64,000 nucleotides of DNA from Actinoplanes sp. SE50/110 (GTDB lineage Bacteria > Actinomycetota > Actinomycetes > Mycobacteriales > Micromonosporaceae): positions 8,240,001 through 8,304,000 of the forward strand of contig NZ_LT827010.1 of the NCBI RefSeq assembly GCF_900119315.1, in the 5' to 3' direction. The notes under the pieces are model-generated. The model made no database searches. It had not been told where the DNA came from and worked only from the letters and a program-made list of their open reading frames with translations. A program made the translations under genes and the position numbers. Positions 43,979 through 52,956 of the stretch are shown here, piece after piece (the first letter of the stretch is position 1; each line of letters starts with the position of its first letter).

Positions 43979-44899
43979 TCACACTCCGTCGGAAAGGTGG
44001 TCGTCGAGTGCGGCGAGGACGGCCGGCAGATCCAGGCCGAGCCCGCCCATCACCTGGTGGTGGTCGCCGCCCTCGGAGGGCCAGCCGTGGCCGGCGTTGA
44101 CGCCGGTCACCGTGCGGCCGGGCAGCAGCAGGGCGAGGGCCTCGGCGATGCCGCCCTCGGCCCGGTGCTCCTCGACCACCACGAACCGGCTGTGCCGGCG
44201 GGCGAGCTCGGCCGCGGCCGCACGCAGGCCCTCGTGGTCGAGGTAGCAGAGGTGGGCGTGGTCGGCGGCCGGCCGCGCCGCGCGGGCCTCCAGGCTGAGC
44301 CGGGTGCCCTCCTCGCCGACCGAGACCAGGCAGACCTTCGCCGGGTCCGGGCCGGTCTGCCACTGCACCGGCGGGCGGTCGTCGCCGTCGAAGGGCAGGC
44401 TGTCGTACGCCGCGCCGCGTCCCGTCCGGATGTAGTGCGGCCGCCCGGAGCGGGCCGCGGCCCGGATCACCGCCCGCATCTCCTGCTCGCCGTAGGGGGC
44501 GGCGATGGTGACCCCGGGGATGCTGCGCAGCACGGCCAGGTCTTCGAGGCAGTGGTGGGTGGTGCCGAACCAGGCGCCGGAGACGCCGGCGTACGGCGCC
44601 ACCACGGTGACACCCGCGCCCAGGTAGCCGAGGGTGAGCTTGAGGCTCTCCGCCGCGCGCAGCGCCGCGAACGGCGCGAACGTGCTGACGAACGGCCGGA
44701 AGCCGGCGACCGCCAGCCCGGCGGCCATGTCCACCATGGTCGCCTCGGCGATCCCGAGGTTGAAGAACCGGTCCGGGTGGGCCTTCTGGAACGGATGTCC
44801 CTTGCCGCCGAGGTCGGCCTCCAGACAGAGGATCGACCCGTCGCTGCCGGCGAGCCGGGTCAGCTCGTCGCGGTAGGCGTCACGCCCGCTGAGGGTCAT
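43979..44899 (-). CDS. Transketolase, C-terminal subunit
   Basis: The 306-residue subunit carries the transketolase central pyrimidine-binding and C-terminal domains: FFNLGIAEATMVDMAAGLA with its catalytic Glu, and THHCLEDLAVLRSIPG. It pairs with the adjacent N-terminal subunit (TPP pyrophosphate domain) to make an active split transketolase. The ATG at 44899 overlaps the N-subunit stop. In amino-group carrier pathways a split transketolase transfers a C2 unit onto the carrier-bound semialdehyde. Confidence 0.88.
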   Translation of the reverse strand: MTLSGRDAYRDELTRLAGSDGSILCLEADLGGKGHPFQKAHPDRFFNLGIAEATMVDMAAGLAVAGFRPFVSTFAPFAALRAAESLKLTLGYLGAGVTVVAPYAGVSGAWFGTTHHCLEDLAVLRSIPGVTIAAPYGEQEMRAVIRAAARSGRPHYIRTGRGAAYDSLPFDGDDRPPVQWQTGPDPAKVCLVSVGEEGTRLSLEARAARPAADHAHLCYLDHEGLRAAAAELARRHSRFVVVEEHRAEGGIAEALALLLPGRTVTGVNAGHGWPSEGGDHHQVMGGLGLDLPAVLAALDDHLSDGV

Positions 44900-45684
44900 C
44901 GGACCAGTGCCTTCCACTTGGCCGCCCGGGCGGCGTCGATGGTCACGTAGTGCGAGTTCGCCCGGCCCTCGACCGGCGGCACGCCCTTGCCCTTGACGGT
45001 GTCGGCGATCACCGCCAGCGGCCGGTCCAGGCCGTCCCGGCCGGGTGCCAGGACCGCGGACAGCGCGGCCACGTCGTGCCCGTCCACCTCGGCCGTCTCG
45101 AAGCCGAACGCGCGGAACCGGTCGGCCAGGCCGGGCAGCGGCGAGATGTCCGCGACCAGGCCGTCGTTCTGACCGCCGTTGCGGTCCACCACGATCACCA
45201 GATTGCCCAGCCGGCGGGCCGCGGCGACCTGGGCGGCCTCCCACACCAGGCCCTCCTGCAGCTCGCCGTCGCCGGTGACCGCGATGGCCAGGCCGGGTTC
45301 GCCGCGCAGCCGCCGGGCCAGCGCCCAGCCCGCCGCGTACGGCACGCCGTGCCCGAGGCTGCCGGTGGGGAACACCACGCCGGGCACCTTCGGGCCGGGA
45401 TGGCCGGTGAACGGGTGCCCGGCCAGGCCGTACACCGGGGCCGGGTTGTCCTTGAGCACGCCGGTGACGTGCAGCGCGGCATAGAGCCCGGCGGCGGCGT
45501 GGCCCTTGCTGAGCACCACCCGGGTGCCGTCGTCGGCTTCCAGGGCCCGGTCCAGGGCGGCGATCAGGATGTCGGTGACCGACAGACTGCCGCCCAGATG
45601 GCAGCCCCGCTCACTGGCCGCCATGTCGACGATCAGCCGGCGCGCCTCGCGTGCCTGACCGGCCAGGATCTCCGGAGCGGTCAC
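44896..45684 (-). CDS. Transketolase, N-terminal subunit
   Basis: The 262-residue protein has the TPP-binding domain: VVLSKGHAAAGLYAAL, GSLGHGVPYAAGWAL and the GDG...N metal/diphosphate motif VTGDGELQEGLVWEA followed by VDRNGGQNDG. The GTG at 45684 overlaps the LysZ-LysK stop (GTGA). An upstream GTG at 45708 would overlap that gene by 28 bases and is less likely. It forms a heteromer with the neighbouring C-terminal subunit. Confidence 0.88.
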   Translation of the reverse strand: MTAPEILAGQAREARRLIVDMAASERGCHLGGSLSVTDILIAALDRALEADDGTRVVLSKGHAAAGLYAALHVTGVLKDNPAPVYGLAGHPFTGHPGPKVPGVVFPTGSLGHGVPYAAGWALARRLRGEPGLAIAVTGDGELQEGLVWEAAQVAAARRLGNLVIVVDRNGGQNDGLVADISPLPGLADRFRAFGFETAEVDGHDVAALSAVLAPGRDGLDRPLAVIADTVKGKGVPPVEGRANSHYVTIDAARAAKWKALVR

Positions 45685-47528
45685 CGGTCGCCGCCCAGGG
45701 TCAGCCACTGCTCGACGGCCGCGGTCAGGATCGCACGGCCGGCCCGGTACTCGTCAGCGCCGATGCGCTCCACGTCGGTGTGGTCGAGCGCCGAGTCACC
45801 CGGCCCGTACGCCACCATCGGCACGTCCCGCCAGGTGGTGGCGAGCGTGTTCATGTCGGAGGTTCCCTTCTTCACCACGTACCGCGGGCGGACGCCGGCC
45901 CCGGCGAACGCCCGGTTGAAGGCCTTGACCAGCGGCCCGGACCGCTTCCCGGCGTAACCGGGGGTGTTGCGCAGCACCTCGACCTCGACGTCCGGCCCGC
46001 GGACCGCCAGGGCGGCCTCGCGCAGTTCCTCCGGGTCGGCGTCCGGCGGGACCCGGAAGTTGAGCACGCCGGCCGCGCGATGCCCGCCCGGATGCGACTC
46101 GGTGCGCAGGTCGATGACCGCGCTCAGCGCCTCCGGCGCCAGCTTGCCGACCGCCTCCCGGATCCGCAGCAGCACCGCGGCCAGCGCGTCCGGAGCCGAG
46201 ACGGCGTCCATCCCGGCCGAGTGGCCGCTCGGCGTCGAGGCGGTCACCCCGAGCTTGAACAGCCCGAAGTAGCCCAGCGTCAGGGTCTGCGAGCCGCTCG
46301 GCTCCCCGACCACGACGGCCTGCGCCGGATAGTGGTCGCGGACGTGGAAGGCGCCCTTCGACGAGGAGATCTCCTCCTCGACCGCGCCGACCACCCGCAC
46401 CCGGCTGCCGGCCGGCACCGTCACGGTGGACAGCACCTCCAGGAACGCGGCCAGGCTGCCCTTGGCGTCGACCGAGCCGCGGCCGCTGAGCTCGGTGCCG
46501 GCCCAGCGCGCCGGCCAGTGGTGCGGCACCGTGTCCAGGTGCCCGAGCAGCAGCAGGGTGCGGTCCCCGTCCCCCTTGGTCGCGACCAGGTTGCCCACCT
46601 CGTCGATCGCCGCGTCGATGCCCCGCGCGGCGCACCAGTCCAGCAGGTAGCCGGCGAGCTCCCGCTCGTCGCCGGAGACCGAGGGCACACTCACCGCGTG
46701 GGTGAGCAGTTCCAGGTCGGCGGCCGGTTCCCGGGTCGGCCAGAACCGGGTCCAGCCGGACGCCTCGCGCAGCGTGTGCGGACCGGTGACCGCCACGTCG
46801 GCGCCGCTGTCCAGGGCGAGCTCGGCGGCGCGCACCTTTTGCCGCATCCGGCCACCGGCGTACGCCATGGCCTCGCCCGGGTAGGCGTGGCGCAGCGTCG
46901 AGCCGGGCTCGGCCGGATCGGTCAGCAGCCCCGCGGTGCCGGTGACCAGGCGCAGGTGGTCGGCGCCCAGGGCGCGGGCGAGCGCGGCCGCCAGCACGTC
47001 GGCGTCGACGTTCAGCGGCAGCCCGTCGTCCGGGTCGAGCACCGGCGGGGACAGGCAGACCACGTCGAAGGCGTCCAGCAGCGCGCCGATCCGGGTGACG
47101 TCCACCCGGTCCGGCACACCGACCCGGTGGTCACGCACCACCCCGGTGCGCCCCGCACCGGTCACCACCTTCAGCGGCCGGTTCGGACGTCCGGTGACCA
47201 GGCCGCCGCGGGCCGCCACCGCGGTGTACGCGGTCCGGCCGCGCCGCCGCAGACCGCCCTCCACCGCCGGGAGGGTGACCTTCTCGTACGCGTCGACCAG
47301 GTGCGGCATCTCCTCGGCCGGGCAGTGCCGGACCACGTCGCCGTTGGGCAGGCGCAGCTGCGGCGCGGCCCGGCCGATCGCCCGGTAGTGCCGCTCGATG
47401 CCGGCCGCGCCGCCGGCGACCAGCAGCACCCGGGCCCCGCGCGCGACCAGCTCGTCGAGTTCGTCGTGGATGCCGTCCCGGTCCAGCGTGCTGCTGCCGA
47501 CCTTGACGACGTACAGCGGCCGGGTCAC
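45681..47528 (-). CDS. LysZ-LysK fusion: carrier-amino-acid kinase plus carrier-releasing deacylase
   Basis: The 615-residue protein joins two enzymes that are normally separate. Residues 1-265 are an amino-acid kinase (YVVKVGSSTLD at 6-16, VLLVAGGAAGIERHY, GLPLNVDADVLAAAL, GGRMRQKVRAAELAL) of the LysZ/ArgB type that phosphorylates the carrier-bound acid. Residues 270-615 are an M20 peptidase like LysK that hydrolyses the isopeptide bond to the carrier, with metal ligands in LLLGHLDTVP (His330), GRGSVDAKGSL (Asp354) and GAVEEEISSSKG. The GTG at 47528 overlaps the LysY stop. No frameshift or linker stop is visible, so the fusion is genuine. Confidence 0.85.
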   Translation of the reverse strand: MTRPLYVVKVGSSTLDRDGIHDELDELVARGARVLLVAGGAAGIERHYRAIGRAAPQLRLPNGDVVRHCPAEEMPHLVDAYEKVTLPAVEGGLRRRGRTAYTAVAARGGLVTGRPNRPLKVVTGAGRTGVVRDHRVGVPDRVDVTRIGALLDAFDVVCLSPPVLDPDDGLPLNVDADVLAAALARALGADHLRLVTGTAGLLTDPAEPGSTLRHAYPGEAMAYAGGRMRQKVRAAELALDSGADVAVTGPHTLREASGWTRFWPTREPAADLELLTHAVSVPSVSGDERELAGYLLDWCAARGIDAAIDEVGNLVATKGDGDRTLLLLGHLDTVPHHWPARWAGTELSGRGSVDAKGSLAAFLEVLSTVTVPAGSRVRVVGAVEEEISSSKGAFHVRDHYPAQAVVVGEPSGSQTLTLGYFGLFKLGVTASTPSGHSAGMDAVSAPDALAAVLLRIREAVGKLAPEALSAVIDLRTESHPGGHRAAGVLNFRVPPDADPEELREAALAVRGPDVEVEVLRNTPGYAGKRSGPLVKAFNRAFAGAGVRPRYVVKKGTSDMNTLATTWRDVPMVAYGPGDSALDHTDVERIGADEYRAGRAILTAAVEQWLTLGGDR

Positions 47529-48568
47529 GGGGCGGCCGCCGTCAACGGCAGGCCGGTCGTCTCGGGCAGGCCGTGCTGCAGGTTCATCACCTGGATCGCC
47601 TGCCCGGACGCTCCCTTGATCAGGTTGTCCAGGGCGGCCACCGCGACCAGCCGGTCGCCCTGCACCGCGATGGCCACCTCGGCCACGTTCGAGCCGACCA
47701 CCGCCTTGAGCATGGGGAAGTCCTGCGGTGCCTTGGGCGCCGGGCGGACCCGGACGAAAGGCTTGCCGATGTACGCCTGCGCGTACGCCCGCTTCACCTC
47801 CAGCGAGGTGACCCCGGAGCGCAGCCGGGCGTACCCGGTGACCAGGATGCCCCGCGGAACGTCCAGGCTGTGCGCCGAGAACTGCAGGTCGGGCGCCGAC
47901 CCGGCGAGGTCGGCGAGGGCCTGCCGGATCTCCGGACCGTGCCGGTGCCCGTGCAGCTTGTGGACCCGGAAGTTGCCGGCCCGGTCGGCATGCTGCTCGG
48001 TCGAGTTCCGGCCACCGCCGGTCGAGCCGGTCTTCGCGTCGACCACCACGCCGGGCTGCACCAGGTCGTGCCGCAGCGCCGGGTAGAGGGCGTACACGCT
48101 GGCCACCGCCATGCAGCCGGGCAGATTGACGAACCGGGAGTCGGGCAGCGGCACGGTCAGCTCGGGGACGACGTAGCGGAACGGGGCCGGCGCCGGGTGC
48201 TCGGCGGTCGCCGGATAGTGGGTGCGGATCTCCGCCGGGTCGGCCAGCCGATAGTCGCCGGCCAGGTTCAGCACCCGCTTCGCGCGCTCGGCCAGCAGAC
48301 CCAGCCGGGCCGGCAGGGCGCCGGTGGGCAGGCAGGCGAACGCGACGTCGGTTTCCGGCAGCTCGTCGAGCGGCCGGAACTTCAGGCCGGCCACCCCGGG
48401 GTGGTTGCGCAGGGCCGGGTGCTGCGCGGCCACCGGCAGGCCGGCGTGCCGCTCCGAGGAGAGGAAGGCCAGCTCGACCGCGGGGTGGTCCAGCAGCAGC
48501 CGGGCCAGCTCGCCGCCGGTGTAGCCGCTGGCCCCCGCGATGGCGACCCGGATGCGCTGCTCAGCCAA
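47525..48568 (-). CDS. LysY/ArgC-type carrier-bound acyl-phosphate reductase
   Basis: The 347-residue NADPH enzyme reduces an acyl phosphate to a semialdehyde. It has the Rossmann motif VAIAGASGYTGGELARLLL and the catalytic Cys in VNLPGCMAVASVYALYP. A C-terminal NLIKGASGQAIQVMNL motif is typical of N-acetyl-gamma-glutamyl-phosphate reductases and LysY. With LysW and LysX in the operon, the LysY-type role is more likely than arginine synthesis. TTG 48568 is the only usable start. It overlaps the aminotransferase stop by eight bases. Confidence 0.88.
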   Translation of the reverse strand: MAEQRIRVAIAGASGYTGGELARLLLDHPAVELAFLSSERHAGLPVAAQHPALRNHPGVAGLKFRPLDELPETDVAFACLPTGALPARLGLLAERAKRVLNLAGDYRLADPAEIRTHYPATAEHPAPAPFRYVVPELTVPLPDSRFVNLPGCMAVASVYALYPALRHDLVQPGVVVDAKTGSTGGGRNSTEQHADRAGNFRVHKLHGHRHGPEIRQALADLAGSAPDLQFSAHSLDVPRGILVTGYARLRSGVTSLEVKRAYAQAYIGKPFVRVRPAPKAPQDFPMLKAVVGSNVAEVAIAVQGDRLVAVAALDNLIKGASGQAIQVMNLQHGLPETTGLPLTAAAP

Positions 48569-49880
48569 GGCGGGCCGCCTTCTCGTACGGCCGCCGGTAG
48601 TCCCGGTCGGCCACCAGCTTGCGGATCGCGTCCGGACGCCGGGCCACCTTGCGGAAGGCGTCGGCGTACCGCAGGATCCGCTCGTACTCGACCGGCGAAC
48701 GCAGCTCCCGGCACAGCACCAGGGTGCTGTCCAGCATGCCGAGCGTGACCGGGAAGTCCTCGGGCCGGTGGTCGCGGGCCGCGGCCGGATTCAGCGTGAA
48801 CGGATACCCGCCGCCGAAGCCGGTGCGACGCTGGAACGGCAGGTGGCACGGGATCGGCGTGTTCTGCCACTCGCGGGCCGGCACCCCCTCGGCGACCAGC
48901 AGCTCGTGCACGGCCTCCTTGACGGCGTATCCGGGCAGGTCGTCCAGCCCGGCCGCCGCCGGGTGCAGGGTGATCCGGTACATGTTGTACGCGTGGGTGT
49001 GACCCGGCGGCACGAACGGCGGCGCGAACAGCCCGGTACCGTCGAGCGCGTCGGCGAGTACCCGGGAGTTGCGGGCCCGGATCTCGTCGTAGTAGGGCAG
49101 CCGCTTGAGCTGGCTCGCGCCGAACGCCGCGGCGACCCAGGACATCCGGTAGTCGATGCCGTGCCGGGCCACGTAGTCGACGGCCCGGCGCCAGCCCGCC
49201 TCGGAGTCGAAGAAGGCGATTCCGCCCTCGCCGCCGAGCGGGAAGTTCTTGTCCGCCATCAGGCTCTGGCCGGCCGCGTCGCCGAACGAGCCGGCGACCG
49301 CGTCCCCGATCCGCGCGGAGTGGGCGTGCGAGGCGTCCTCGACCAGCGCCAGCCCGTGCCGGTCGGCCAGCGCCCGCAGCGCCGGCACGTCGGCCGGCAG
49401 GCCGTGGACGTGCACCGGCATGATCGCCCGGGTGCGGCCGGTGATCGCGGCCTCGGCGGCGGCCGGATCCAGACAGTAGGTGCGCGGGTCGATGTCCACG
49501 AAGACCGGCACCGCGTGCGCGGCCACCACGGCCTGCGCGGTGGCGATGAAGGTGAAGGCCGGCACGATCACCTCGTCGCCCGGCTGCACGCCGGCCCCGA
49601 TCAGGGCCAGGTGCAGGCTGGACGTGCCGCTCGCGGTGGGCAGGGCGTACCGCGCCCCGACGTACGACCGGTACGCCTCGGCGAAGTCGGCGACCACCTG
49701 CTGCGGGTCGGCCCGCTGGGCCAGCAGGAGGTTGAACACGTCCTCCTTGGTGATCACCGGGAAGATGGTGCGGCGGGCCGTGGGCGGGATGATCGCCGGG
49801 CCGCCGAGGGCCGCGAGCTCGGCCGTGAGCTCCTCGGGGTCGGGCAGGGTCAGGGGGGCGGACGGGAAGTCGGTGATCAC
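48561..49880 (-). CDS. DegT/DnrJ/EryC1-family PLP aminotransferase
   Basis: The 439-residue aminotransferase has the family blocks ALPTASGTSSLHLALIGAG, DEVIVPAFTFIATAQAV, LVEDASHAHSA and the PLP lysine in SLMADKNFPLGGEGG. Its C-terminus is Arg/Asp-rich. In known amino-group carrier pathways an aminotransferase aminates the ketone formed by transketolase, which is the predicted role here. The GTG at 49880 overlaps the stop of a half-size homologue just upstream, suggesting a complex. Confidence 0.9.
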   Translation of the reverse strand: MITDFPSAPLTLPDPEELTAELAALGGPAIIPPTARRTIFPVITKEDVFNLLLAQRADPQQVVADFAEAYRSYVGARYALPTASGTSSLHLALIGAGVQPGDEVIVPAFTFIATAQAVVAAHAVPVFVDIDPRTYCLDPAAAEAAITGRTRAIMPVHVHGLPADVPALRALADRHGLALVEDASHAHSARIGDAVAGSFGDAAGQSLMADKNFPLGGEGGIAFFDSEAGWRRAVDYVARHGIDYRMSWVAAAFGASQLKRLPYYDEIRARNSRVLADALDGTGLFAPPFVPPGHTHAYNMYRITLHPAAAGLDDLPGYAVKEAVHELLVAEGVPAREWQNTPIPCHLPFQRRTGFGGGYPFTLNPAAARDHRPEDFPVTLGMLDSTLVLCRELRSPVEYERILRYADAFRKVARRPDAIRKLVADRDYRRPYEKAARLG

Positions 49881-50506
49881 TCTCGCGCTCCTGCGGTGAC
49901 GGCCGGCGGGGTGGCCCTGGTCAGTGACATCCGCACGCAGGCGGCCACCAACGGGCTGAGCCGGTAGTTGAACTGGACTCCCGGCGCCGTGCCGGGAGCC
50001 GCCTCCTCCTGGGTCCACATGGTCCGCAGGTCGAACGCGCCGAAGATCTTCAGCCGCTCGGCCCGGGTCCAGATCTGCTCGTCGTCGGTGAGCACGGCCG
50101 CGGCCGGGCCGAAGCCGATCGGGGTGAGGTCGACGACCAGGGCGGGTGCCGTGGCGTGCCGGGCCAGCCCGGCCAGCTCACCGGCGTTGCCCGGGCCCAG
50201 GACGATCTCGTCGAAGGTCGCCGGGTCGCCGGGTCGCACCGTGATGCCGAGCCAGGAGAGGAAGGCCGCGGTGGACCGGTTCAGCCCGGGCTGGGTGATC
50301 TCGTCACCGTGCCCGATGCCCTGCCCGGCGAGGGCCGCGTGGACCGCGGCGGTGCGGCTGTTGACCAGCACCGCGCGGGCCCGCCCGGTGCGTTTGGTGA
50401 GCAGCCGCTCCAGCGCCGGCAGTTCCCGGTCGCTGCGCTCGATGCTCATCACCACCCCGGAGGTGAGCACCCGGGTCAGGACGGTCGCGGTGTCAAAGGG
50501 GTCCAT
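49877..50506 (-). CDS. Half-size DegT-family homologue (probable partner, not a complete enzyme)
   Basis: The 209-residue protein resembles the N-terminal PLP domain of DegT aminotransferases: VLVNSRTAAVHAALAGQGIGHGDEI aligns with the SGTSSLHLAL region, and FNYRLSPLVAAC resembles the family's YNYRMSELQAA. The SxxxK PLP-lysine segment is replaced by ERLKIFGAFDLRTMW. There is no C-terminal domain. The ATG at 50506 has GGAAGGG upstream and the frame is clean, so it is maintained rather than a decayed pseudogene. It may be a regulatory or structural subunit of the downstream aminotransferase. Confidence 0.6.
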   Translation of the reverse strand: MDPFDTATVLTRVLTSGVVMSIERSDRELPALERLLTKRTGRARAVLVNSRTAAVHAALAGQGIGHGDEITQPGLNRSTAAFLSWLGITVRPGDPATFDEIVLGPGNAGELAGLARHATAPALVVDLTPIGFGPAAAVLTDDEQIWTRAERLKIFGAFDLRTMWTQEEAAPGTAPGVQFNYRLSPLVAACVRMSLTRATPPAVTAGARE

Positions 50507-50524
50507 GGTCGTTCCCTTCCGAGT

Positions 50525-51391
50525 TCATGCCGGCACCCCGGCTTCCAGGCGCCGGGCCGCGTAGTCGGCGAGATGGCCGGCCACGTCGACGCCGTGCACC
50601 TGGGACGAGCGGGCGAAGTCGGGGCTGGCGTTGACCTCGAGCACCAGCAACTCGCCGGTGCTCCGGTCCTCCACCAGGTCCACCCCGTAGAAGCCGTCGC
50701 CCAGTGCGTCGGCGACCAGACGGCACAGCTTGGCGATCTCCGGGGTCACCTCGACCCGCTCGACGGTGGCGCCGAGATGGGTGTTGGTCCGCCAGTCCTG
50801 CGACACCCGCCGGAAGGCGACCAGTGGCTGGTCGCCCACGACGAGGACCCGCAGGTCATGACCGGGCTTGTCGATGTACGCCTGGATCAGTACCGGGAAC
50901 GCCTTGCCGGCGGCGTCCACCGACTCGCGGCCGCCGATCCACGCGGCCACCCCGGCCTCGTCAGTCAGCCTGGTCACCCCGCGGCCCCAGGAGCCGCTCA
51001 CCGGTTTGACCACCGCGGGCCAGCCGACCTCCTCGACGGCGGCCCGGACCTGGTCGAAACCGAAGACGTGCAGGGTCTTCGGGTGGGCGATGCCGTTCCG
51101 GTCGAAGACCAACGCCTGCAGGCCCTTGTCGTTGCAGATCTCGATCGCCGACGGCCGGTTGAGGACGGTGACGCCGAGGTGTTCGAGCCGGCGCGCGGCG
51201 TCGATCGCCTCGCGGTGCGACACGTTGCGGATGATGGCCAGCGGAGGCGGCGCGGCCGGACCGGAGACCACCTCGGCCAGGTCACCGAAGAGCGCGGTGC
51301 GGACCTCGATGCCGCGGTCGCGCAGGGCGCGGGCCAGCAGCTTCTCCTCCGGGCGCAGCATGGTGACGGTGAGCAGGACCTCGTGGCTCAT
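50525..51391 (-). CDS. LysX-type ATP-grasp ligase loading the amino-group carrier protein
   Basis: The 288-residue ATP-grasp/RimK-like ligase links the alpha-amino group of an amino acid to the C-terminal Glu of LysW-type carriers. It shows AIEICNDKGLQAL, the ATP-binding WPAVVKPVSGSWGRGV and the metal-binding GVDLVEDRSTGELLVLEVNASPDF. The ATG at 51391 overlaps the lysW stop (ATGA), so carrier and ligase are made together. Whether glutamate or 2-aminoadipate is loaded cannot be read reliably. Glutamate is favoured by the pathway context. Confidence 0.87.
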   Translation of the reverse strand: MSHEVLLTVTMLRPEEKLLARALRDRGIEVRTALFGDLAEVVSGPAAPPPLAIIRNVSHREAIDAARRLEHLGVTVLNRPSAIEICNDKGLQALVFDRNGIAHPKTLHVFGFDQVRAAVEEVGWPAVVKPVSGSWGRGVTRLTDEAGVAAWIGGRESVDAAGKAFPVLIQAYIDKPGHDLRVLVVGDQPLVAFRRVSQDWRTNTHLGATVERVEVTPEIAKLCRLVADALGDGFYGVDLVEDRSTGELLVLEVNASPDFARSSQVHGVDVAGHLADYAARRLEAGVPA

Positions 51392-51576
51392 TCGCCCCAG
51401 TCCTCCTCGACCTCGGGCGCGAGGTCGATCACGAGGCCGGCGGCGGAGCGCTCGACCACCTCGTGTTCCTGCCCGCAGGCGGCGCACTCGACGATCTCGC
51501 CCTTCTCCCAGTCGTCCTGAACGTCGAAGGCGGTGTCACAGACCAGGCAGTGGGGCGTGGCGGTGAGGGTGGACAT
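51388..51576 (-). CDS. lysW: Amino-group carrier protein (LysW family)
   Basis: The 62-residue protein has the LysW zinc-ribbon (PHCLVC with Cys10/Cys13 and VECAACG with Cys31/Cys34), an acidic body and the exact C-terminal EDWGE tail. The gamma-carboxyl of the last Glu is the attachment point for the substrate amino group. Carrier proteins of this type protect the amino group and give enzymes an acidic handle. The ATG at 51576 is the only start. It overlaps lysX. The unit is the hallmark of the cluster. Confidence 0.95.
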   Translation of the reverse strand: MSTLTATPHCLVCDTAFDVQDDWEKGEIVECAACGQEHEVVERSAAGLVIDLAPEVEEDWGE

Positions 51577-51611
51577 GGTGTCGGCACTTCCCTTTCGTGA
51601 ATCGATGGTGG

Positions 51612-52895
51612 TCAGGCCGGCCGGACGGTGAGGGTCACCCGACCGGCGGCGGTTTTGGTGGCGTGTTCGATGTCGGCGTCCAGCGGGGCGTCGACGATCA
51701 CCGAGGCGGACCGGTGGCCGGAGTCGATCTGGTCGCCGAGGACGTCGCCGGGCAGCCGGCCGACGATGACCGCGTGCGTGTGCGGATCGTCGGCCGCCGC
51801 CCGCGGGGTGAAGGCCGGCCAGCGGTCGTCCACGCCGGGCCAGACGACCTCGACGCCGTCGGCGGTCACGTCGCCCAGCACCCCGTGCGGGTGGGAGAGG
51901 AAGTGCTGGCGGGCGCGGCGGCGGGGCGCCGGGTAGGCGGCCGGGACGCCGAGCGCGAGATCGATGATGGTGATCTCGGTCGGCTGCCCGGTGGCCAGCT
52001 CCCAGAGGAAGGTGATCGCGTCGCCGGGCAGCCGGGCCGCGATCTCCATGAGCACCGGGCCGGCGCTGCTCAGCCGGTACTCGGCGTGGGTGATGCCGTC
52101 GCGCAGGCCGACCCGGCGGATGATCTCGGTGTTCGCGGCCACCAGCGCGTGGTGGTCGTCCGGGTCGAGCACCGCCGGGCTGGTGTGCGCCAGCTCGGTG
52201 AAGTAGCTGGTCTCGTGCTCGTTGCTCTCCTTGCCGGTGACCCCGGACCAGAGCACCACGCCGCCCTGCACGATCGCCTCGACGGAGAACTCCGGGCCGA
52301 CCACCCGGCTCTCCACCAGGGCGATCTCGTCGTCGCCCAGCGCGGTGAGGGCCGCGGTGAGCTCGGCCTGATCGGTGACCAGGCGCACCCCGGAGCTGTA
52401 GTACCGCCCGGCCGGCTTGACCACGAGCGGGAAGCGGCCGGCCTCGACGGTGAACGTGGCGCGCCGATCGGCCGGCACCGCCTCGTACTCCGGGGAGAAC
52501 TCCGGCACGGTGGTGCGCTGCAGCAGCTTGTTGCGGCAGATCACCGAGGCGGTGGTGCCCGCCCCGGGCAGGCCCAGGCAATCGGCCAGGACGCCGACCG
52601 GCTCGACGAACACCTCGCCGACCGATACCACGCCGCGAACCTCGTAGCGGCGCAGCAGCGGCTGCACGGCCTGCAGGACGGTGGCGATCGAGGCGTCCGG
52701 GACCTGGACGACCTCGGCGAGCGCGGACAGCGGGTGGGTGGCGTCGGCGCGCAGCGCGTCGAGCCGGCCGAGGTCGGTGCCGAGGCCGACCACGGCGACC
52801 GGGGCCAGGCCCCGACGGGCGGCGTCCGAGATGAGCCGGGCCTGCCGGGCCAGCACCACGAGGTCGCCCATGAAGAGCAGGGCTGAAGTGGGCAT
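51612..52895 (-). CDS. ATP-grasp carboxylate-amine ligase
   Basis: The 427-residue protein has an N-terminal preATP-grasp fold and an ATP-grasp domain: SVICRNKLLQRT, FPLVVKPAGRYYSSGV and the metal-binding GPVLMEIAARLPGDA. It resembles amino-acid ligases such as BacD and the PurT/carbamoyl-phosphate clade. It probably forms a peptide or amide bond between the carrier-derived amino acid and another acid. The ATG at 52895 is preceded by GGAG. The gene is second in the operon, 61 bases after the FemAB-like gene. Confidence 0.8.
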   Translation of the reverse strand: MPTSALLFMGDLVVLARQARLISDAARRGLAPVAVVGLGTDLGRLDALRADATHPLSALAEVVQVPDASIATVLQAVQPLLRRYEVRGVVSVGEVFVEPVGVLADCLGLPGAGTTASVICRNKLLQRTTVPEFSPEYEAVPADRRATFTVEAGRFPLVVKPAGRYYSSGVRLVTDQAELTAALTALGDDEIALVESRVVGPEFSVEAIVQGGVVLWSGVTGKESNEHETSYFTELAHTSPAVLDPDDHHALVAANTEIIRRVGLRDGITHAEYRLSSAGPVLMEIAARLPGDAITFLWELATGQPTEITIIDLALGVPAAYPAPRRRARQHFLSHPHGVLGDVTADGVEVVWPGVDDRWPAFTPRAAADDPHTHAVIVGRLPGDVLGDQIDSGHRSASVIVDAPLDADIEHATKTAAGRVTLTVRPA

Positions 52896-52956
52896 GACGA
52901 AGTACTCCGATCAGTCGGTGATCTGTCGGGAAGGAAGATTCAGCAGCGGGACGGGA

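Noticed and set aside
47525..48568. Assigning the reductase as argC of arginine biosynthesis
   Set aside because: No argJ, argB, argD, argF or argG accompany it, while LysW and LysX do, so the carrier-protein role is favoured.
49877..50506. Treating the half DegT homologue as a pseudogene
   Set aside because: The frame is clean, has a ribosome site and overlaps the next start, so it is kept as a probable gene with unknown role.
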